Source: Tricholoma matsutake
Lineage: Eukaryota > Basidiomycota > Agaricomycetes > Agaricales > Tricholomataceae
Assembly: GCA_026075535.2 (NCBI GenBank)
Contig: AP026541.1
Location: 2,418,001-2,482,000 of the forward strand
DNA length: 64,000 nucleotides
Reading direction: 5' to 3'
Part shown: in pieces, positions 19,990 to 29,619 of the stretch
How the letters are laid out: every line of letters begins with the position of its first letter
How positions within the stretch are numbered: position 1 is the first letter of the stretch
Position numbers and translations under genes: made by a program
The notes under the pieces: model-generated
Told to the model about the DNA's origin: nothing
Databases searched by the model: none
What the model saw: the letters and a program-made list of their open reading frames with translations, nothing else

Positions 19990-22035
19990 TCTTGGTTCAT
20001 CCAAAATGGTCAAGAACTGAGAATGATATGACCAGATACATTTTGATTATAATTGGGGAGTCTGAAGGAACTTGTTGCGCAAGGCTTCATAAGATGCATA
20101 GTCACAGTCATGGGGCACATAACCTGGGGGTCGATAGCTGAGTGTGGTGACATACGGTCTTGGGTAAGACACCATTGGCTTTGGTCCCATTATTCTTGTG
20201 CTAAATGGACATCCTCATAGAAGCAGTTGTTGGGTGATATCACTATAATGTGGACCCCATCTTCGACATAGACATTTGAGTGCAGTAGCTGGGTTTGACA
20301 ATACCAGACTCCACTCTGTATTATTCTCTGAATGTAGTAGATTTGATCAGATAAGATATACTTTGTCCTGGTTTGTGTCCTTGACCATAACCGTGCTGAT
20401 CGAATCTGGATGATGAAATAGATACAAATGATTTTTGGGATGAAGGTCCCAAAGTGAAGCAGGTAGGTCAGCAGCACCCGCTCGGTCCATGTTGATAAGC
20501 CACTGTAACATATCTGGAATTGCCTCCTCCAATCATTTGTCTTCAACCTGCCTGTCCTCTTCACCCATAATGTGCATTGCTTTATACCAATCCATTCATT
20601 CAGGCAGTTGAAGCCTTGTATAAGGGCCATTACATATTTGAATACCATATCTGCAACATGTGATTTCATCGAGGGTTTGAGGTGGCTCTTGATACTGGAT
20701 GTTGTTAGCCTCTGCTTGGTAGCAGGGGCTAACCTCTTGCCAGATGGTTCCATCAGGGACGGTGTCATCAATGGGTTGGTAGAGTTGATTGGCAATTTCC
20801 TCATCCTCGTCAAGTACATTGGGACCAACTGCCCCGGGATCAAACTCGGTGCACATGTCCCACTCATCTGTGATGTCATCATAGTGCTTTTGTGTGTTTG
20901 CATACTCCCCCCAAAACTCATAGATATCCTGGAAGGGTATCTGCTTTCTGATTCGAACCCCATCACCTTGTTCTTCCCAATGAAACACATAGGCACCTTT
21001 TTGCATAGGAGTCGGGAAGGATATATTTTTTATCTCTCGAGCTTCACGTCTGGAATGCTGCTCATTAGACTTGCATTCAATGAATTTCATTTGTTGTGCT
21101 GTCCTTCAAATGAAGTATGTTTTCCAGTCTTCATTCGGCTTCTGTCTTGACCCAGTTGGGAGTTTTATGTCAGCCATAGTTGCATCTGGGGATGCCAGTG
21201 GCAGCTGTGGAGAATTGAGTTTGGTTGAAAGGGACAGGTATTTATGAAGCCGTGCATGATACTTGTTAGGCGGTTTGTATTTGTTACCCCAGTATAACCA
21301 TATTGGTACATTTGCGAGTATCATGCAGTCAATGAATTCTGTCTGCTCCATGTCAGCAACATTGGCAACCATGCTGACTCACCCAATGCTTTCGGAAAAA
21401 TCAACAGCAGCGGAATGTGCAAAATCTTCAATCCAAGAAGCCTGTATGTTGGCATCGTTGCACTGAAGGATGGTAACCCATCACTGAGGTTTATGATGGG
21501 GTGAAGGTTTGGTTGTTGATATTGCAAATGTGCAGAGCACCATAAGACCGAGGAAGGCATTGTGTGACTTCATAGCGCAGTATTGTGCATGAGATTCCTC
21601 TTTATGTTTTTGCAGGTACCCATGTCCAGAAGGGAAAGGACTTGGATCAAAACCTAAAGGCAAATTGACTCTGTTATCCAAAAGAATGGTAGTTGCCACC
21701 CATCGGAGTGCTTTCTCGAGTCTCAACCATCGCTCTTGTATCTCCAACAAGAGGATGTACCAGTTTCCTTCCCTGATGATCCTTATGTTGCAGTAAGAGC
21801 AGATCAAGCACTTGAAAATAGGGTTATCAAAAGTCGTTGATTGTGGAACATATGCCAAGTGTGGTGAGAGAGCAGAGGCCCATCTGAGCATCTTAATTTC
21901 TCTGGGATGGTGGATTTCATTGTTATAGACATCGTCATAAGCTGGTATCACAGGGAGATAAGTCATGTTTGGGGAGGAATAAATGCTGCCATCTTTTTTG
22001 ACAAAAACGGATGGTCTTGAGGCTATATTTCTCAT
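19990..22035 (-). pseudogene. Multicopy basidiomycete hypothetical gene, one frame broken by TGA codons
   Basis: On the minus strand a single frame runs from 22035 to about 20100. Landmarks are RWLRLEKALRWVATTILLDN, HAFLGLMVLCTFAIS (about 21600-21520), FIDCMILANVPIWLYWGN (about 21350-21290), DEWDMCTEFDPGA (about 20870) and RPPGYVPHDCDYASYEALRN (about 20125). I recognise a very common family in Agaricomycetes with no assigned function, often found beside transposons. Stops at 21481, 21106, 20596, about 20536, 20347 and about 20217 are all TGA and frame is otherwise kept. That pattern is point decay, not intron structure. Confidence 0.65.
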
Positions 22036-22091
22036 GATTGTTATTAAAACTACTGGCTGTACAATGAATTAAACCCACCCATGGGATGTTA

Positions 22092-23465
22092 CTATAAGTT
22101 TTGTGTAGCAGTTGCAGTGGTAGTTGTGTGGAGCTCGCAGGTTTCCACATGTTTGTTTGTTTGCATAATGCCAGACCGATATGGTGTCTGTGAAGTGCTG
22201 CCATATAAGGAGTGATATATATAGGAAACATTACAAAAGCTGTGAACAAATGTCCCCAGTACATATTGTTCTACCTTGATTCTTTCCAGCTCCTTCTGAA
22301 CAGCTTGCCAATCTTGCCAATCTTTTCCTGGTCTCAAATTCAAATCCTCATAATTGGTTTCTCTGTTGGGCGGATGTGTTTGAAGAGGTACTACGCCGCA
22401 TTTTTCTAGATCAGGAAATGATCTAGCTAAGAACAATGCCATAGGTTTGACATCGTCTTTGTGAACTTCTGTTGCTTCACTGATGCGCAATGCTTGAAGA
22501 TGATAAAAACAAGCTAGTGGCTCCAGATCGCCAACCTCAACAGATTGAATCTTGTCCACCCAATCAAAATTTCCTTCATCATCTGGACTGATACACATGA
22601 TCAAGATTTGGAGTGTATCATGATCGCAATGATCATGTAGTGCAGTGAGGATTTTTTGTAGCTTTTGCATGCTAGATGCATATTCCATGCCGCCGATATC
22701 AATGTATTCCAGTTTAGCTTGGCTGAGAGCATTGAAGAATTTGCATTGGCAATCACCTTTGAATAAGACTAAAGATAGTGTAACTCATCGGAGGTTATGG
22801 AAATGGAGGGAGTTTTCTGGCAGTAGTTCAATTGCTTGCATAGCAGAGATCTCCAGCTTTGTGATTGAATCGAAGTGAGAAAATCATATGAGCTGCTTTG
22901 GATGGATATTGATGTTACAAAGGGTAAGTTCTGCTGGTGCACTGAAACTTTTGCTATTAACAAGATATAGCATGCCAGAATTGATTTCTGTCAGTGCCAT
23001 TGGAGATCTTCCATTAAAAGAAAGTTTTTGCAGGCAATGGAATAAGTGGTCATTGGACAGCCATGTTAGGGATGCATTAACGATTGCATTGTACACATTG
23101 TTGTGGATCACAACATGGTCTTCATATCTTCCTGTATTGTAGTTGAATGAAGTATAACAATTGAAATCAAGCTCAGTCATGAGTTGTGCATGAGTAGTAA
23201 ACTTGTTCCAATCGTAATTGGTTGGAGTGGAGTTCAGAACCTATAAGATGTTAAAAGATAAGTATGGCTTTCACCAAGATGATATCAAGCATACAATTAG
23301 CTTATTGCCTGAGATCGGCAGGCAATGCAGTAGCTTCTTCAAGTCGTAGTTTCTTTTCCAAAGTTCTTCTAGTGCTGGTCCAGCAGTCCTTGTGCACACC
23401 AGTGCAAGATGTAGAAGATTGTGTATGCCACAAACATTTAATGCAATGAGTTGCACAAGCTCCAT
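22092..23465 (-). CDS. F-box / leucine-rich-repeat-like protein, possibly decayed
   Basis: The N-terminus (23465 down) looks like a fungal F-box: ALNVCGIHNLLHLALVCT ... GPALEELWKRN ... LLHCLP. An intron probably ends CTTATAG near 23240. Then come leucine-rich-repeat-like segments with LTELDFN..., LQKLSFNG, AELTLCNINIH, ITKLEISAMQAIELL and LEYIDIGG, ending near 22092 with a Trp/Glu-rich tail. Such proteins usually act as substrate receptors of SCF ubiquitin ligases. In-frame stops near 22880 and 22790 may be introns or damage, so this may be a pseudogene. The family is large in mushrooms and the substrate is unknown. Confidence 0.5.
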
Positions 23466-23699
23466 GGCTTCCAGGCATCATTCCATTGAATGGACTGGGT
23501 TGAAGAGTAGAAGGTGTAAATATGTACAGATACTTAGTCTTGCTGCTTGCTTTCGGACCTCCCAGATCTTTGATTTATCAAAGATGAAGAGTGTGGTTAT
23601 GAATGCCAAGCCTCCATGCTATATGCATGTAATATTCATGGATTCAATAATGAACATTGGAATAAAAAAGAGACAATCAAACACGCCTGTGAAGCCTTG

Positions 23700-24110
23700 A
23701 GAAGGAGGTAAAAAGGATGGTCTAATATCACTTGTTGTTCAAAGATAAAGGTTTACAAAACCAATGAGGGGCCTCCGCTAGTGGTTCAACTAGACATCTA
23801 CCACTAACTCCATTCCCAGCGTGTTCAACAATGCACACAAATTCTTCCCATGGCCATAATCCGTTGATTGTTCACATTCCTGAGTGTTGGATAACATGAA
23901 ACTGTGTCAACAGTAAATGATAAGCATTCGGGTTGGAACCTTGGGCATACGGGGGGAATGGGCAGATTCAACAGTAAGTGAATGCAGCTGAGAGTCATTT
24001 CAAAAAATAGCAAACAAATCATAGAGCCAGGTTGGGAAATTGATGGGACAGAACTGTTGAGAACTCGAAGTGGGCGTTGAGAACTGGAAGGACCTAGTAC
24101 ACCATAGAAA
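23700..24110. other. No gene recognised; purine-rich lead-in to the palindrome array
   Basis: The plus strand becomes G/A-rich (GAACTGTTGAGAACTCGAAG, GTTGAGAACTGGAAGG). No domain-bearing frame was seen. Confidence 0.4.
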
Positions 24111-27100
24111 TTCCCTGCAGTTTGACTGTGGAGAATTAGTTGGCTGTTGTATAGTCAAGGAAATCGAGGACAGTACATATGGAAAAGTCAGTGGACACAC
24201 AGTGCAAGGAAAGCTTGCCAAAGCAACGCCGTGTGTGCTGTAGACGAGTCTGTTCTCTGCAGTTGAACTGCTGAGAAATCACTAGTTGCCATTGAAGGAG
24301 GCACTAGCATTAAGGACCATAGGTGTGGGAAAGCAATGGTGAGTAGGCAGACAGGTAAATATATAGTTTAGCTTTCCCTGTGGTTCAACCCCTGGGAAAT
24401 GAAGAGAAATGAAAACGTGTTTTGAATGTTTCACTGTGACAGTCCAGATGTGACATCACAAATGCCAAAGTCACTCATCACCTCAGATGTGTGTGTCTTA
24501 CACTGTAAGGGGACTAGGGGGGTGCCCTGTGTGTTTTTCCTATTTTTTATGTTCGTCCTATATTTTTCCCCACCTCATTTCCTTCTATTCTTCATTTTCT
24601 ATGATTTTTCCAGATTTTATTACTAATTTTCCCTTGCTATCATGTTTGTACATGTTGACACTTTTATATTTAGAGGTGGAGTACCCCTTCCAACACATAC
24701 CCCTTGGTATGATGTCATTCGGCGGCCTTGATCTGCCTATCTCTGCCTTTTTCTATTTTTAGGTTATATTTGATTTTTGTCATCTTCACATATACTGGGC
24801 ATCAGCAAGGGGATCCTTAGAGTTTTCTCTTTGGATTTCCCTTTGCTAGGTGTGTCCCCAATGCCTGTATTATGTAGTATAACTTTAACTTCGGATTTCC
24901 CTTTGCTAGAGGCTTAGGTTGCCCTTATATACACCATATCTTTCCCTCATTCTTAGCTGTTGAATGGCTGGGAATGCTTAGCTGCTATCTTATTTAAGCT
25001 TACACCTACATTCCTTGTTCCCAGTGGTTTAACTGCAGGGAACGCTAAGCTACTATCTTATTCATGCATATACCTACACACACATGTACGGTCCTCCATC
25101 TTGGCGGTTCCTTTGGCAGCAACCAATGACTTCTCAGCAGTTCAACTGCAGAGATGTTCTACATCAATAGAGTCTTTGTGTATTGAATGTTCTTACCATC
25201 TTGATTTCCCAGTAGACCTACTTGCTGTGCTGCATGAAAGACCTTCTACAGATGACATATTTGAACTGGTGCACTTCTCCTTTGGAAGGACACTCTCAAA
25301 TTCTCAACAGTTCAGCTGCTGAGAATAGGACTGCTGTAATCTGCTGGTGCTGGCTCTACTGCTTGTTATTCAATGCATCTCTCACCAGCATTCTCTACCC
25401 TCTGGTTCTAACTTGTACTTCCTCATCATTGAACTGGAAGTATCTTCTGGTCAACATGACCAACTGTTCCCGCCTCATCGATACCTTGTTCCCTGTGGTT
25501 GGGCCAAGGCTTCTCGATATGGTTTGGTACATTGTTCCTAGCAGTTCAACTGCAAGGAACAAGATTCACATTGTCTTATTTCTGCCCCGTTGAACCGCTA
25601 TTTATATGTGCACACCATGTTGCATTGTTCCCAGCAGTTCAATTGCATGGAACAATTGTTTTCCCATTGTGTTTTCTGCTTTTGCATTTCTAAATAAGTC
25701 ACGTGTGCCAAATATCAACATCTCTCCCCCCCTGTGACTTCTATCTCCAGGCATTTTGTCTTTTATACGTCTTCTGCTAGATTGAACTTAACGGAATCGA
25801 TTTTCTCCTGCTTCAGTAGTTTAATCTTTACAGAGAAACCATGCTATTTATATTCTTTGGCACTAGCATCTGGACGTTTTCAAATTTTTGCCAATTCTAC
25901 TGCTATAAATGCCTGGTTTCTTTGACTATGACCTCTTCCCCGCTGTTCAACAGCTAGGAAATAATGGCTGTCTTTCTACCTTTTGGTTGTTCCCTGCAGT
26001 TGAAGTGCAGAGAACATTGTTGAAGTCGTTGGAATCATTCAATATGAGCTTAACAGAATTTACCTACCTTTGTGCCCACAGTAGACCATGATGCATGCAC
26101 ATTGGGTGATGTTGAGCAATGTGTACGCTATTTTCTTTTTGAATTTGTCTTTCCATCAGCATCATGAATTAGTTGGGTGTAGTTCAACCACCTGGTTTTA
26201 GTGTAGTTTTTTTGCTTGCTTCATCATAGTTTCTTCCTGTTGAACAATGGATGCCAGTGCCAGCTTCCCCATATCTTCAAAACATTTTCATCATATTGTT
26301 CCCTGCAGTTGAACTGCAGGGAACATTCACTTGTTGTTGTTGCCAAGTTATACTTTCGTTCTCATTCCCCGTGGTTCAACCGCAGAGAATGCGTGTGGAG
26401 AATGGTACTCATTGTCTACACTTCCAGTTACTGTCTACTCCTTTCTTACAGAGACTGTGTTTGTCATTTGCTTTGGTAACTGTTGAATTCTCAGCAGTTC
26501 TGCAGATAATGTCTACGGTGTGCTCTTTTGTCTGTGTGCATTTGATTCATGATCAATTGCAGAGGATAGTACTCATTGTCTATGCATCCACTTACTCTCC
26601 CCTCCTTTTCCATGGGCACCTTGTTTATCGCTGGAGCTTGCTTCTATCGTAACCAGCAAATTCTTAGCAGTTCAACTGCTGTACATTGAACCCTTCCTGT
26701 TTCTTGTCCTCTCTGACGTGCTGTACGATCCCTTTATGGTTGTGTAGTTACTTTGGGAGTTTACAGCAGTTGAACTGTGGTAAACTGTGTTGCTCTCCCC
26801 TTCCAAGACTTCACGGCCATTCAACAGCTGTGTATTCTCGTGCTCCTGCTGCTTGGTATGCTCTCATATGAATTCTACTGGTTCTTGGGCGCGATTATGG
26901 CATTGACATAAATGTAGGGGTCTCTTACGTTGCCATATTTTGTTACATTTGATCACAATATTGCATTGTTCCTAGCAGTTCAACTGCCAGGAACTCCCAC
27001 TTTGCCTTGATGTTTCCTGTGGTCGAACAGTGGTTTCTTGTGCTTTTTTTATTGTTTTATTCAAGCCATGTTACGCTGTTCCTGCAGTTCAATTGCATGG

Positions 27101-27156
27101 AATATTTGTGTTTCCTTTGCATTTTACTTTGTGCGTTTCTAAAAATGTCACGTGCC

Positions 27157-27203
27157 CCAAATATTGACATCTCTCAGGGGGGGGGAGGGATGTCAATATT
27201 TGG
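27157..27203. repeat. Perfect 15-bp inverted repeat around a G-tract
   Basis: CCAAATATTGACATC and GATGTCAATATTTGG flank TCTCAGGGGGGGGGAGG. The related segment near 25709-25730 has only the left arm, so the right arm is new in this copy. Confidence 0.85.
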
Positions 27204-27539
27204 AGCAACTGACCTCGATCTCCATCCATTTTTTCATTTATACTTGTTCTGCTAGGTCAAACTTACTGGAATCAATCCTTTCATGCTTCAGGAGAATAAG
27301 CTTCATGAACTGGCCTTCCTATTTTTTTTTGTTGGTGCCTGAATCTTGTCATTTTCAAATTTTTGGCAGGTTAACAGCTAGAAAATACTGGTTTTATTAT
27401 TATTCCTGTCTCTGACCATGACTTGTACACTCTCACCCTTTTAGATCATTTGGCATTGCACGTTTGTTCCCAGTGGTTCAACCGCTGGGAGCGTTCGATC
27501 CAATCTGGTTTCCCATAATGTTACATGGCACACAGCCAT

Positions 27540-28110
27540 TCCCTGCTGTTGAATGATGGTTAGTGTTTATTTCATATGAGCGTTACTGGAACATTGAATC
27601 TTTTTCATCGTCACCTGCTGTTGAACAACAGGTAACATTCCTTCCATCCTGATGTACCCATATCTTTAAATCTTTCTTGGTCTCTTGTTCCTCACAGTTG
27701 AACCGCAAGAAACATTTATTTGTTTTCTTGTTGGTTTCACTTGGCATCGATTTCAAGGCACTTTTGCCTGCTCCAATGATCCTGCTTGTCATCGTTGCCT
27801 GCCGTTGAACGGTTGGTAACCTTCATGCCTGTCATCGTTGCTGTTGAGGTTAGTGTTTATTTCATACGAGCATTACCGGAATATCAAATCTTTTTCATCA
27901 TTATCTGCTGTTGAACAGCGGGTAACTTTCCTTCCATCCCGATGTACCCATATCTTCAAATATTACTCGATCTCTTGTTCCTCGTGGTTGAACCGCAAGG
28001 AACATTTATTTGTTTTCTTGTTGGCTTCACTTAGCATCAATTTCAAGGCGCTCTTGTCCTGCTCCAACAAACTTGCTTGTCATTGATGCTTGCTGTTGAA
28101 TGGTTGGTAA
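27540..28110. repeat. Tandem duplication of about 290 bp within the palindrome array
   Basis: GTTAGTGTTTATTTCAT begins at 27559 and again at 27849, and the two units stay alignable for about 270 bp. Each carries three palindromes in the same order. Confidence 0.85.
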
Positions 28111-28745
28111 TGTTTGTTCATCACCGGTGTCCCTATTCTAATCTGGGTGTTCAGTGAACCATGTTTTACCCTGTTTGCATTCGACTTCTGCTTGTCTTCT
28201 TTTTGCCTTCAATATTCCTCACCATTGAATGGCAAGGAAAGTCTGTTCAGGAAGACCAACCATTTGTGTGGACGGTTGCTGCCTCCTCTTGCTGTTGATG
28301 TTCTGAAAGGTTCAACTCCTGGTTGGTGGCCTTCCTGTGTTGGATTGTCTGCATTGGCTTCGAACTATTCCTTGCAGTTGAACTGCAAGGAACATTGTTA
28401 ACTTATGTGCTTGAACCTTTATTAACAGGCTTGTTATTGGTACTTACTCGATGTAGTTACATGTGTTTAAAAATAGACTTTTATGACATAGTCACATGCT
28501 TTTATCCATGCCCCTTTCTTCTTGCCATCATAATCTCCTCCTCGCCATCTGCACTTGCACCTTGGTTTTCTGGATACACTCTGTCAGTAGTTCAACTACA
28601 GACAGCTCTTTCTGATCCAGTGGTTTTCGGTGGTTGTTTGGCATCGCCCCTTGTTGTTACGTTCTTTTTTTTGTTTTCCTAGGGACTGTCCATCAGCAGT
28701 TTAACTGCAGACCGATTGTGTTTTCATTTGTTGGTGATTTCCAAC

Positions 28746-29385
28746 ATGTCGATCCATCCTAGGATGTTGCAAATGGCACCTCTGGAGCTGGTGGTGCCAG
28801 ACGGTGTTCTTCTGTACAATGTGAATTGGGATGGCCGATTCCCTTACATCTTCCAGGTTGATTCTCATCTGTTAGTTCACGATTGTGACTCTCCCAGGCG
28901 CATCCTCGTGTACATCCAGGATACATCAGTTGAAGGTTTAGAAGCTCTTGAAGCTTTCGAGGCCAGTTTGGAGGTTCTGTTGGGTCTGAACGACAGTGTT
29001 TCAAACCTTGGTGTGTGTATGCATTTTAACATTCTTGCAATTGTTTACAGTGATTTCAAGGTATATTTCAAATCGATCATGATGACCTTGTCTTCATAAG
29101 GGACATGCAGGATCCAAATCCTGAAAAGTATGTTCTGGGTGGGTGGGTTAGCGATTGGTAAGTTTCATCAGTTTGGACACTGGCAATCTTCTGAACCTTT
29201 ATTTCAGTACCTGGTTACATGCGGACAATCCTAGTGTCCTTGAAGAAATGATCCACATCCAACATTTGGTAGTAGGCGATGAGGCATTTGCAAAGCTGGG
29301 GTGCCCTGTTAAGGAAAATGGTGTTTGGATCGGAGGCACTGCATGGGAGTACTGCAATGGTCTGAGTGGTGTCAAGGGGAGCTGA
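28746..29385 (+). CDS. Unrecognised small gene with two introns
   Basis: The ATG at 28746 opens a frame with MLQMAPLELVVPDGVLLYNV and a Leu/Glu-rich stretch LEALEAFEASLEVLLG. An intron at 29011-29060 (GTGTGTATG ... TTTCAAG) and one at 29158-29207 (GTAAGT ... TTTCAG) join phases correctly (265 + 97 + 178 nt). The result is a 179-residue protein with DLVFIRDMQDPNPEKYVLGG and DNPSVLEEMIHIQHLVVGDE. It ends at TGA 29383-29385. If one G in the run at 29378-29381 were dropped, the frame would continue to a TAG near 29479 with DLPINVLGDWYRL. No domain or signal peptide is recognised. It starts about 30 bp after the last palindrome and precedes DUF6589. Base composition looks like coding sequence, and no stop interrupts it, unlike its neighbours. 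Confidence 0.45.
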
Positions 29386-29619
29386 TGCTACACTCTGGGA
29401 CCTTCCCATCAATGTTCTCGGTGATTGGTATCGCCTACGGCCTCAGCCAAGGTTGCTGATCATACTCTTGATGAAGTAGAAATTTCAAATTTCAAAATGA
29501 CTTTTGCATGTCACAACATGTGGTATATTTGAGCTGCTCTCCATGTTTCCATCTTTTTCCTTTGTTGAGCCTGTGTCTGGCAGTGGTGGACCAACCTCTT
29601 TGACTCCTAGATGCCAGGT

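Larger units (their letters stand above)
24111..28715. repeat. Array of about 27 short palindromes with GTTSAAC centre and variable stems
   Basis: Examples: 24253-24277, 25017-25043, 25301-25325, 25534-25560, 25627-25653, 25936-25960, 25989-26015, 26298-26324, 26759-26785, 26968-26994, 27466-27492, 27613-27633, 27977-28003, 28215-28239, 28368-28392 and 28581-28605. At 26298-26324 the 13-base arms (GTTCCCTGCAGTT) are perfectly complementary around a single base. The stems differ from copy to copy (TTCTCAGCAG, TTCCTTGCAG, CTGTCAGTAG, ACCTGCTG), yet pairing is largely kept. Spacers of about 50-500 bp are mostly unlike each other and pyrimidine-rich on plus after about 24430. Open frames crossing the array show no domain and only echo the repeat. 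Confidence 0.85.

Noticed and set aside
24438..24540. TGTGACAGTCC... as the start of an LTR
   Set aside because: No matching end, second copy or target duplication was found in the window.
24111..28715. Possible CRISPR-like array or a protein-coding repeat (recurring FPAVQLQGT-like translation)
   Set aside because: Repeats are palindromes of variable sequence and spacing, not identical direct repeats. No associated genes are present, and frames do not persist across the array.
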